Numbered from the stretch's first letter, positions 1-5,365 are shown. The stretch: 5,396 nucleotides of DNA from Candidatus Bathyarchaeota archaeon B26-1 (GCA_001593925.1 LUCD01000124.1:1-5396); one strand, 5' to 3'. The notes: generated by a model not told the origin, from the sequence alone. Translations and numbers: made by a program.

Positions 1-156
1 AGGTGGAATGGGATGAGGTGGGAGCCTAAAAGGGCCATGAACAACCAACCGATGAACACCCTAGAAGCGAGAATCTCCCCACTTAAGTGGGGAGAGTGTC
101 AATTGTACAACGACAAGGGTGAGCTGCAAGACCCTAGAATCGGTCGGTGCACGTAA
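1..156 (+). CDS. C-terminal tail of a probable TnpB-like transposon nuclease (5' part outside window)
   Basis: The frame starting at base 1 is open for 51 codons and ends at TAA 154-156; its beginning lies outside the window. The visible peptide is a hydrophilic tail (…KRAMNNQPMNTLEARISP…), with none of the RuvC or zinc-finger motifs of TnpB, so the call rests on context: basic WEPKR residues, a NQPMN-type segment, and a perfect inverted repeat within the frame followed by GTGTCAA, which resembles the right end of archaeal IS200/IS605-type elements. TnpB is an RNA-guided nuclease whose guide (omega/reRNA) is made from the 3' end of its own gene, so coding sequence and RNA overlap. If the element ends at about 102, the last 18 codons are read from flanking DNA. 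It could instead be the tail of an unrelated protein. Confidence 0.42.
   Translation, partial: RWNGMRWEPKRAMNNQPMNTLEARISPLKWGECQLYNDKGELQDPRIGRCT
74..95 (+). repeat. Perfect 22-bp palindrome, candidate terminal hairpin of an IS605-type right end / omega RNA
   Basis: TCTCCCCACTT and AAGTGGGGAGA are exact reverse complements, giving a 9-bp stem with a TTAA loop (or 11 bp with no loop). It is preceded by GAA and followed by GTGTCAA at 96-102. A stable hairpin followed by a short TCAA-like end is the usual form of the 3' end of TnpB-associated omega RNAs. If so, the RNA scaffold ends near 102 and the guide would begin at about 103. The assignment is by pattern only. A palindrome inside a coding frame could also be incidental. 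Confidence 0.5.
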
Positions 157-214
157 GTTTAAGGTAAGAGTATGAAGTCTGAAACCTGAAGGCTAGAAGG
201 CGGGAGGCTGTTAT

Positions 215-244
215 TTCCGCCCCAAGACTTCGTCTAGGGCGGAG
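215..244 (+). repeat. Strong two-part GC-rich hairpin downstream of the TnpB-like tail
   Basis: TCCGCCC (216-222) pairs with GGGCGGA (237-243), with a T-G wobble possible outside it. After a small asymmetric internal loop (CA opposite A), AGAC (225-228) pairs with GTCT (232-235) around a TTC loop. No T-tract follows, so it is not a typical archaeal U-rich terminator. CCGCCC…GGGCGGAGGA hairpins are common at right ends of archaeal IS605-like elements, so this may be a second, older element end, or the true end of the element whose tail is at 1-156. It could also be the fold of an unannotated small RNA. The rest of 157-392 shows no tRNA or rRNA that I can recognise. Confidence 0.4.
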
Positions 245-264
245 GAACCTAACAAAATACCCTA

Positions 265-335
265 AAGGAGGAAACCTTAAGTTGCCACGTCCTATTAAGC
301 CGCCGAAAGACTTATCAGAACCTGAAACCTTTTAG
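265..335 (+). other. Ribosome-binding site plus 17-codon frame, possible gene stub
   Basis: AAGGAGG at 265-271 is a near-perfect Shine-Dalgarno sequence. Ten bases after it, TTG 282-284 opens a frame encoding MPRPIKPPKDLSEPETF and stopping at TAG 333-335. The same GGAGG-10 nt-TTG arrangement precedes the oxidoreductase (1851) and the DUF89 gene (3158), which suggests the signal is real here. The peptide is too short to assign. It may be the surviving N-terminus of a gene cut off by transposition, a very small protein, or chance. Confidence 0.25.
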
Positions 336-357
336 AGTTATGTCTGCTGTTAGCGTT

Positions 358-371
358 TTTCAGTTTAAATC
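358..371 (+). promoter_or_regulatory. TATA-like box for the Ig-like exported protein
   Basis: TTTAAAT at 364-370 is centred about 26 nt before GTG 393, where an archaeal TATA box would place transcription start at or next to the start codon. The ribosome-binding signal ahead of GTG 393 (GAGGGGAAGAGGA) is poorly placed, which fits a leaderless or short-leader message. This is a pattern match only. Confidence 0.35.
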
Positions 372-392
372 TCCGTTTAGAGGGGAAGAGGA

Positions 393-1220
393 GTGTGGGT
401 CTCGGATCGGTCCGTCAAGGCGTTTTTCACGATTCTGTTGATGGCTTCTGCGGCCGCCGTCTCCTTCGGAGCGGTCTCCAATCCGGTAACCGCTGAGAAG
501 CATTCTACAACCCTCACCTGCGAAGTGAGCCCTAAGAAGGTTAATCTAGGTCTCAACGTGACAGTTTCCGGCAGAATCGTACCCTTGATAAAGGTTCCCG
601 TAACCCTGACCTTCATAAGGCCCGACGGCACATCTTTACAACGTTCCACATGGACTGAGATAGCTGTATGGGACTTTTGTTTCTACAGTTATACCTTCAC
701 GCCTGACATGGAGGGTGTGTGGCGCGTATACGCTTCGTGGCCCGGGAACGACGAGTATTACGGCGCCACGTCTGAAGTGGTGAACTTCACGGTTCTCCCA
801 CCCATAATCCTAACTAGGATATACCTAACCCTGTCGAGGACAGAACTCACCATAGGAGAGACCCTAGAGCTCACCGGCAGACTCGTGGCGGTCGTAAACG
901 GTTCGGAGATCCCCCTCGGAGGCGTGGTGGTGACCTTCGCTTTAGGGACGCCCGCTGTTGAACACAGCCTCGCGCGCGCCGCGATTACAGAGTCTGACGG
1001 AACCTTCTCCATTACATTTAGGCCATCCACCCTCGGTGAGTGGGTGGTTAGGGCGTACTGGGACGGAAACGAGACTTATGCGGGATGCTCTACAGATCGG
1101 TATTCGTTCAAGGTGCTTGAGAGAAAGTTTCCCATCGTTGAGGTTGCTGTAGGGGGCGTCGTGGCGGTAGTCGTCCTAGTTGTGGCCCTAAAGTTCATCC
1201 GGCGCAGGGGACGATCTTAA
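393..1220 (+). CDS. Exported Ig-like (two-domain) surface protein with C-terminal membrane anchor
   Basis: The 275-residue product has a signal peptide (basic/polar residues 1-9, hydrophobic 10-28, likely cleavage around SFGA-VS at 27-28), two related beta-rich domains (about 38-134 and 141-241), one membrane helix (about 247-268) and a positive RRRGRS tail, so it is predicted to sit outside the cell anchored by its C-terminus. The two domains repeat a common plan: each opens with an L-x-G-x-x-L/V-x-V/L-x-G-R strand pair and closes with G-V/E-W-x-V-x-A-x-W-x-G-N-x-x-Y, typical of archaeal Ig-like/bacterial Ig-like repeats. Four N-glycosylation sequons lie at N55, N131, N169 and N226. C43 and C96 in domain 1 could form a disulfide. 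There is no catalytic motif, and an adhesion, cell-surface or scaffold role is inferred only. GTG 393 is preferred because starting at ATG 441 would remove the signal peptide's n-region. Confidence 0.8.
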   Translation: MWVSDRSVKAFFTILLMASAAAVSFGAVSNPVTAEKHSTTLTCEVSPKKVNLGLNVTVSGRIVPLIKVPVTLTFIRPDGTSLQRSTWTEIAVWDFCFYSYTFTPDMEGVWRVYASWPGNDEYYGATSEVVNFTVLPPIILTRIYLTLSRTELTIGETLELTGRLVAVVNGSEIPLGGVVVTFALGTPAVEHSLARAAITESDGTFSITFRPSTLGEWVVRAYWDGNETYAGCSTDRYSFKVLERKFPIVEVAVGGVVAVVVLVVALKFIRRRGRS

Positions 1221-1240
1221 CCCACGTCTTCAGGGAAATA

Positions 1241-1408
1241 GTGAACGGCGAGGACGATCCTTTGAATAGGTCGAAGCCTAAGATAATGGCTCCTGTCAAC
1301 TCTCTTGAGGGAGCCTCTAGGGTGATACCTGCCGGAGCCGACGAGGTGTACTGCGGCGTAGCTCTACCCACAAAGTATCGTTCTTCGTATTCTGCAAGCT
1401 GCTGTTGA
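1241..1408 (+). pseudogene. Truncated N-terminus of a peptidase U32 family protein
   Basis: The frame beginning at GTG 1241 (or TTG 1262, which has GAGG 8 nt upstream) encodes …SKPKIMAPVNSLEGAS… followed by …IPAGADEVYCGVALP…. This is the first beta-alpha unit of the U32 family, whose members start with (L)xAPxxxxEx(8-12)aGADxVYxG. U32 proteins are TIM-barrel enzymes of about 300-800 residues (collagenase-like proteases, and RNA or quinone hydroxylases such as RlhA and UbiU/V). Here the recognisable homology ends near codon TK at 1370-1375; the frame then reads a serine-rich tail and stops at TGA 1406-1408. The break coincides with a drop in G+C, so the rest of the gene has been removed or displaced. 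It follows the Ig-like gene by 20-41 nt and was probably co-transcribed with it. The fragment cannot make an enzyme. Confidence 0.7.
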
Positions 1409-1718
1409 AGCGCTTCTAATCTATTTTCTATATCTGAGTCTGAAAGTTTCGGTTGTGAATTCAAGAATATTCCCCCGGTTTTCGCATCTATTCTTATAAC
1501 ATAAGTTGTTAGAGCGATGAAGCTTTCACCAACCAGATATTACCTTCCTTTTTTGCCGAGTCAATCGTATAAAAGGTTACATTTGCCTTCTCCAAAGCTT
1601 TTCTTGCATAGTCCATAGCATCAAATGCATCTTTCTCTTTTACTTCGCTAGAAAAATTATAGTGTGATGAGGAAGGTTCCGATGAGTGTGCGGATGAACG
1701 TGACGACGTGGAATACAT
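1376..1718 (-). pseudogene. PepSY-like small protein gene, split by a frameshift, 3' end cut at the U32 junction
   Basis: On the minus strand ATG 1716-1718 opens a 69-codon frame with a serine-rich start, then …DAMDYARKALEKANVTFYTI… and …GNIWLVKASS…, ending at TAA 1509-1511. Without a gap the neighbouring frame continues the same pattern as …TTYVIRIDAKTGGIFLNS…, then a glutamine/glutamate-rich probable coiled coil (…LEALQQQLAEYEERY…). A helix, a strand, a W-x-V strand, Y-x-V-x-I-D and a TG turn are the order seen in PepSY-like domains. A −1 shift at about 1509-1513 joins the halves smoothly. The second frame stays open to TGA 1195-1197, but below about 1376 it merely reads the antisense of the U32 fragment, so that part is not native. 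Codons are richer in A/T than in the neighbours, suggesting a different origin. A start at TTG 1462-1464 for the second half alone is unlikely. The fold is inferred by pattern; function is unknown. Confidence 0.5.
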
Positions 1719-1850
1719 GCCGCCTTCGACGGGTTAGTTATCCAATTATTTAAACTCATTAACCTATTAGCAGAGAAGGTTCACCACAAAGAATTTTTAG
1801 TTTCCTTTCCAATAATCAGAGTATTGTTTGGTGTAGGAGGCGGAGTTAGG
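1719..1850. promoter_or_regulatory. Divergent intergenic region with TATA-like boxes
   Basis: This A+T-rich spacer separates the minus-strand PepSY-like gene from the plus-strand oxidoreductase. On the minus strand TTTAAATA (1754-1747) is centred about 32 nt before ATG 1718, suitable for a short-leader transcript. For the plus strand, GAATTTTTAG (1791-1800) is the best TATA-like stretch and would start transcription around 1820, leaving a leader that contains the GGAGG at 1836-1840. There is no clear operator palindrome and no RNA gene. Confidence 0.35.
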
Positions 1851-1853
1851 TTG
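1836..1853 (+). promoter_or_regulatory. Ribosome-binding site and TTG start of the full-length oxidoreductase
   Basis: GGAGG at 1836-1840 lies 10 nt before TTG 1851, with a second GGAG at 1842-1845. The codons after TTG read LDRVKIGA, the first beta-strand of a Rossmann fold. This decides the native start of the oxidoreductase gene: GTG 1982, where the uninterrupted frame happens to have its first start-like codon, has no comparable ribosome-binding site and lies mid-domain. Confidence 0.6.
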
Positions 1854-1981
1854 GACAGGGTTAAGATCGGCGCGGAATCTTCAGGATCGCCCATTTACCG
1901 GCTTACACTGAGGTTGAGGAGGCTCAGCTCGCGGCTCTCTGCGACATATCCGAGGACGCCCTTAAGAGGGCTGAGAGAAAC
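1851..1981 (+). pseudogene. Displaced Rossmann N-terminus of the Gfo/Idh/MocA oxidoreductase (frameshift near 1874)
   Basis: From TTG 1851 the frame reads LDRVKIGA and then loses sense. From about 1874 the frame of the downstream gene (open from 1865, after TAA 1862-1864) reads GIFRIAHLPAYTEVEEAQ and continues …LAALCDISEDALKRAERN… straight into the codon at 1982. H-L-P-A-Y followed by L-A-A-L-C-D is the usual Gfo/Idh/MocA order. Reading G1874 twice joins the halves as …VKIGAGIF…. Family members normally have about three more residues (…KIGVIGAG…), so relative to a typical gene roughly 10 bases seem absent. The lesion falls on the glycine-rich loop that binds the NAD(P) pyrophosphate, so as written the gene should not give a functional dehydrogenase unless the base is a sequencing error. 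Confidence 0.65.
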
Positions 1982-3070
1982 GTGAAACGGCTCTACAAGG
2001 ATAGAGCCGAGAGAGCTGAGAAGGATGGGAGACCCGACTTAGCTGAACGGTTGAGAAGGGACTTAGAGGGCATAAGTGTGTATAAGGATTTGGAGGAGAT
2101 GCTTTCTAAGGAGAACCTAGACTTAATCGATGTATGTACACCGACGAAGTTCCACGGTCCAGTCGCTATAGAGGCTTTGAGGGCAGGCGTCAACGTTATG
2201 GTTGAGAAGCCTATGGCTAGAACCTACCTGGAATGCCTCGACGTGATAGAAGCTGTTAAAGAGAGCGGGAGACTGTACCAGCATAATGAGAACTGGCTCT
2301 ACTCCCCAATCTGGTACACGCTTAAGAAGATCGTCGAGAGCGGTGTCATCGGCGAACCCCAGTACGTACTTGTTTCTCAGGCGCATGGAGGTCCGGAGTG
2401 GGCCGCATGGTTCTGGGACCTAGACATCGCTGGGGGCGGAGCCCTCTTGGACAACGGCGTCCACGCGATAACCGTCTCTTGGTTCCTAGCGGGGTTCGAG
2501 ATGGAGCCGAAGGTTGTGAAGGCCGCGGAGCCCCAAGGAATCCGCGTAAGGATGAAGACGAGGATTCTGCAAGGCATGTTCAGGCCCTTCGAGGTCGAGG
2601 ACGACGCCCACATCCTGATAAGATACGAGGATGAGGAGGGTAGGTGGGTGACCGCTCTCGTTGAAGGCTCATGGTCAAACAGGGACTTGATGAACGACAG
2701 GGTTGTGGGAACTGACGGCGAGATCGAGCATGTAACAAAGGAAGGCGAATCCATCCTAAAGATAAAGAAGCCCGAGGGAACCGTTAGAGAGATAAACCTA
2801 GGCAGGGTTCCTTGGACAGGATCCTTCATAGGTGAGGTGAGGAACATGTGCAACTGCGTCTTGAACGGGGTTAAGCCCCTCTGCGACGAGAGGGTTGGAG
2901 CCGAGACGACGGCTATAGTCCAAACGGCATACCTCTCACAGAAGCTTGGCAGGAAGCCTGTAACCCTCGAAGAATTCAAAAGTTACGCCGAGAAGATCAG
3001 AGAGAGGGAGGGGGAGAGGGCTCCGGAGGTTCTCCTAAAAGACTTGATATCTGGAGTCGCTAGAACATAA
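1982..3070 (+). CDS. Gfo/Idh/MocA-family NAD(P)-dependent oxidoreductase, main open frame (5' end frameshifted)
   Basis: The 362-residue open frame holds the rest of the dinucleotide-binding domain and the whole C-terminal alpha/beta domain of a sugar/polyol/inositol-type dehydrogenase. Residues 47-77 contain the L-I-D-V-C-T-P-T…H…A-I-E-A-L-R-A-G-V-N-V strand-helix unit ending in the signature E-K-P (75-77), whose Lys contacts cofactor and substrate. GGGALLDNGVHAI (151-163) supplies the family's D-x-x-x-H pair (D157, H161). E-V-E-D-D-A (204-209), G-T-D-G-E-I-E (243-249) and the helix 283-297 (GEVRNMCNCVLNGVK) are typical of the second domain. With the displaced N-terminus the protein would be about 406 residues, normal for the family. 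Charged residues 5-30 form a longer than usual helix between the second strand and YKDLEEML. Such enzymes act in the cytoplasm on sugars, polyols or their acids; the substrate is not predictable. It is followed after 87 nt by the DUF89 gene on the same strand. Confidence 0.85.
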   Translation: MKRLYKDRAERAEKDGRPDLAERLRRDLEGISVYKDLEEMLSKENLDLIDVCTPTKFHGPVAIEALRAGVNVMVEKPMARTYLECLDVIEAVKESGRLYQHNENWLYSPIWYTLKKIVESGVIGEPQYVLVSQAHGGPEWAAWFWDLDIAGGGALLDNGVHAITVSWFLAGFEMEPKVVKAAEPQGIRVRMKTRILQGMFRPFEVEDDAHILIRYEDEEGRWVTALVEGSWSNRDLMNDRVVGTDGEIEHVTKEGESILKIKKPEGTVREINLGRVPWTGSFIGEVRNMCNCVLNGVKPLCDERVGAETTAIVQTAYLSQKLGRKPVTLEEFKSYAEKIREREGERAPEVLLKDLISGVART

Positions 3071-3142
3071 AGGAGTCTACAGTGAACCTTCGACATCCAA
3101 TTCTCGGCTTCCCATACCCAACGCTAAGATGAACCTTAATCT

Positions 3143-3160
3143 GGGAGGGTTTAAGAATTG
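3143..3160 (+). promoter_or_regulatory. Ribosome-binding site and TTG start of the DUF89 gene
   Basis: GGAGG at 3143-3147, inside GGGAGGG, stands 10 nt before TTG 3158. The peptide after TTG (KVGAECALC) carries the N-terminal C-x-x-C of the family at its usual position, so this start is well supported. The preceding gap 3071-3157 holds no clear TATA box, in keeping with read-through from the oxidoreductase gene. Confidence 0.6.
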
Positions 3161-4063
3161 AAGGTTGGAGCGGAGTGTGCTCTCTGCCTCTTCAAACGTG
3201 GATACGCCGAGATACTGGAGGCCACTGAAGACGATTCCCTTCGGCTTAAGGCTCTTGAAGCCCTCTTTAAACTTCTAGCTGAGAACTTCAAGCCTACCTC
3301 TGTCCCCGCCGAGGTAGGCACGATGAGAGAGCGCTTAATCAAGAGGGTTACTGGAAACCCTGACCCCTACGCGAAGAAGAAGAGGCTTAGTAACGAGGCG
3401 GCCTTGAAGGTTCTCCCATCAGCTGAGAGGCTGATCTCCGAAGCCGGCTCTCCAGAGGACCGTTTCAGGAGAGCGTGCCTCTGCGCCATCGTCGGGAACG
3501 TGATAGAGTTCGATATACCGGGACACGATCCCCGCCTCGAAGAGATCGGAGGCTTACTTAGAAGGGCTGAGGAAGAGTTGACTATAGATGATATCTCAAG
3601 GGCTCAGGAGATGGCGAGGGAGTCCTCTTTGATCCTCTATCTGACGGATAACGCTGGGGAGATAGCTTTGGACACTTTGCTTGTCAGGGAACTCAAGAAC
3701 CTCGGCCCCCGGGTGATAGTTGCTGTTAAAGGTGAACCCGTATACAACGACGCTACGATGGAGGACGCTTTATATGTGGGCATGGACAAGGTTGCCGACT
3801 CGGTCATTACAACAGGGACGGATGCGATAGGACTCTCCCTTAAGGAATGTAGCCGAGGGTTCTTGGAGCTCTATGAAGCGGCCGATCTGGTCGTGGCGAA
3901 AGGTATGGGGTACGCCGAGACCATAACTGAATTCGAGGTTAGCCAGCCTCACCTCTTACTCTTAAGGACGAAATGCATGAATGTGGCTAAATACTTCGGG
4001 GTGGAGAGAGATAGAAACGTGGCCAAGGTCCTACTGCCGAGAGGACCCAAGGCCCCCAAATGA
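3158..4063 (+). CDS. DUF89 / damage-control phosphatase-like protein (archaeal subfamily)
   Basis: The 301-residue protein matches the archaeal DUF89 (ARMT1-like) family in length and motif order. C7-A-L-C10 sits at the N-terminus, then a helical region with G113-N-V-I-E-F-D, the metal-site segment L162-T-D-N-A-G-E-I-A-L-D, K191-G-E-P-V-Y-N-D (N197, D198), T219-G-T-D, A241-A-D-L-V-V-A-K-G (D243, K248) and a closing strand …LLLLRTKCMNVAKYFGV (266-282). DUF89 proteins are metal-dependent phosphatases, several of which remove damaged or overflow sugar phosphates and related phosphometabolites; the D-N, N-D and second D residues hold the metal. One segment differs: after A-K-G the family usually shows Q-G-N-Y-E, here M-G-Y-A-E. 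Its place between two oxidoreductase genes suggests a housekeeping role for their pathway, which is inference. The frame is intact, and the next gene begins 27 nt after its stop. Confidence 0.85.
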   Translation: MKVGAECALCLFKRGYAEILEATEDDSLRLKALEALFKLLAENFKPTSVPAEVGTMRERLIKRVTGNPDPYAKKKRLSNEAALKVLPSAERLISEAGSPEDRFRRACLCAIVGNVIEFDIPGHDPRLEEIGGLLRRAEEELTIDDISRAQEMARESSLILYLTDNAGEIALDTLLVRELKNLGPRVIVAVKGEPVYNDATMEDALYVGMDKVADSVITTGTDAIGLSLKECSRGFLELYEAADLVVAKGMGYAETITEFEVSQPHLLLLRTKCMNVAKYFGVERDRNVAKVLLPRGPKAPK

Positions 4064-4090
4064 TAAAAACGGTGGAACCCCTAATCCTGC
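4059..4090 (+). promoter_or_regulatory. Possible TATA box for the FAD-dependent oxidoreductase
   Basis: GATAAAAA at 4062-4069, overlapping the DUF89 stop codon, is centred about 25 nt before GTG 4091. No Shine-Dalgarno sequence precedes that GTG, so a leaderless internal transcript is possible. Alternatively translation is coupled to DUF89. Weak evidence. Confidence 0.25.
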
Positions 4091-5356
4091 GTGGTGGTGG
4101 GTGTGCCTATCAGGAGCGAAGGGGAATTCGATGTTGTAGTTGTAGGAGGAGGCCTGGGAGGATTTTCAGCCGCGGTCTCAGCGGCCCGCAACGGTGCATC
4201 AACCCTGCTCTTGGAGAGATACGGTTTCCTCGGAGGGATGGCCACAGCTGGACTCGTAAATCCCTTCATGAGTTTTCATGTTGGGGGCAGGGAGATCATA
4301 AGAGGAATATTACGGGAGGTCATCGAGAGGCTTACAGAGATGGACGGATACAACCCGAAGAACAGGTCCTTCGACCCGGAGATTATGAAGTATATCCTAG
4401 ACAGGATGGCGCTTGAGGCTGGAGTAGAACTCCTCTATCACACGGTCTTTATCGACTCCGTGGTCTCTGAGGGAGGATACATAAAAGGAATCTTAATCTA
4501 CAACAAGTCAGGCCTCAGCCTCGTTATGGGTAAGATGTTTGTGGATGGAACCGGTGACGGAGACTTAGCTGTGAGCGCCGGCGCTCCTTTCGAGAAGGGG
4601 CGAGCCTCTGACGGATTAACCCAGCCGATGACCCTGAGCTTCGACCTCGCCGCCGTCAACTTCAAGGAGCTCCCCAGCAGAGAGGAGTTGAACGAAGCAT
4701 ACAGGAAAGCGAAGATACGTGGCGAGATAACATGTCCAAGGGAGAACCTCCTATGGTTCCGTACAACCCGCGACGGATTAATACACTTCAACACCACGAG
4801 AATCCTGAAGGCTGATGGAACGAACGGCAGAGACCTCACAAGGGCTGAGATAGAAGGCAGAAGACAGACCTTCGAGATCGTGGGTTGGCTTAAGAAGACA
4901 TTTCCAGCCTTCAGGGACGCATATGTGGTTCGGTCTGGGCCTCAAGTTGGGGTTAGGGAGACGAGGAGGATAATCGGAGAATACGTCCTCAACGCTGAGG
5001 ATATACTTGAAGCAAGAAAATTCCGCGACGCCGTATGCAGAGGGTCATATCCGATCGATATTCACAGCCCAACGGGTGAGGGAACAATCATTAAGCATCC
5101 TCCACCCGGAGAGTACTATGAAATCCCATACAGGTGCCTCATTCCCAGAGGCGTCGAGAACCTACTGATAGCTAGCAGGTGCATCTCAACCACCCACGAG
5201 GCACACTCGGCAGTGAGGATTATGCCGATAGTTATGGGGATAGGGCAAGCTGCTGGAATAGCTGCGGCGCTATGCGTAAAGAAGAACGTTACTCCAAGAA
5301 GACTTAATCTCCGAGACTTGAGGGAGGCCCTCAGAGAAAGCGGAGCTCTCATCTGA
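4091..5356 (+). CDS. FAD-dependent oxidoreductase, FAD_oxidored (PF12831) type
   Basis: The 421-residue product begins with a Rossmann FAD-binding unit: strand D14-V-V-V-V-G, glycine loop GGGLGG (19-24), and E42 at the end of the second strand for the ribose, followed by the family's Y-G-F-L-G-G-M-A-T-A-G-L-V-N segment (44-57). V151-D-G-T-G-D-G-D-L-A is the second flavin-contact motif. G287-V-R-E-T-R-R-I, Y347-R-C-L-I-P, N357-L-L-I-A-S-R-C-I-S and G383-I-G-Q-A-A-G-I-A-A-A (383-393) complete the usual C-terminal half. Proteins of this type are cytoplasmic flavoenzymes of about 400-600 residues, often next to sugar or polyol catabolic genes, and mostly uncharacterised. No membrane segment is visible. 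GTG 4091 is one of four in-frame GTG codons (4091, 4094, 4097, 4103) and none has a good ribosome-binding site, so the start is uncertain by a few residues. The frame is intact. Confidence 0.85.
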   Translation: MVVGVPIRSEGEFDVVVVGGGLGGFSAAVSAARNGASTLLLERYGFLGGMATAGLVNPFMSFHVGGREIIRGILREVIERLTEMDGYNPKNRSFDPEIMKYILDRMALEAGVELLYHTVFIDSVVSEGGYIKGILIYNKSGLSLVMGKMFVDGTGDGDLAVSAGAPFEKGRASDGLTQPMTLSFDLAAVNFKELPSREELNEAYRKAKIRGEITCPRENLLWFRTTRDGLIHFNTTRILKADGTNGRDLTRAEIEGRRQTFEIVGWLKKTFPAFRDAYVVRSGPQVGVRETRRIIGEYVLNAEDILEARKFRDAVCRGSYPIDIHSPTGEGTIIKHPPPGEYYEIPYRCLIPRGVENLLIASRCISTTHEAHSAVRIMPIVMGIGQAAGIAAALCVKKNVTPRRLNLRDLREALRESGALI

Positions 5357-5365
5357 TCCTTTAAT

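Noticed and set aside
241..330. Short repeated words (GGAGGAACCTAA / GGAGGAAACCTTA, and two ACCTGAA copies) suggesting direct repeats or a CRISPR-like array
   Set aside because: The copies are short, inexact and unevenly spaced, with no repeat-spacer periodicity.
157..392. Possible tRNA or C/D-box RNA
   Set aside because: No cloverleaf with T-loop GTTCRANNC and no RUGAUGA/CUGA pair in proper spacing could be found.
1195..1375. C-terminal half of the minus-strand frame ending at 1195
   Set aside because: It is the antisense of the U32 fragment and of the end of the Ig-like gene; composition and codon pattern fit the plus strand, so it is not counted as native protein.
1676..1738. Plus-strand frame reading …DECADERDDVEYMPP… as a possible C-terminus of the lost U32 gene
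   Set aside because: It is too short and too acidic to match a U32 end; it overlaps the serine-rich start of the minus-strand gene and could be either or neither.
2377..2979. 200-codon open frame on the minus strand
   Set aside because: It lies wholly opposite the well-supported Gfo/Idh/MocA gene, has no recognisable motif, and is a typical shadow of G+C-rich coding sequence.
3069..3132. 16-codon frame (GTG 3082) with AAAGGAG ahead of it, between the oxidoreductase and DUF89 genes
   Set aside because: The AAAGGAG overlaps the previous stop codon, the peptide (VNLRHPILGFPYPTLR) resembles nothing I know, and chance is the simpler explanation.
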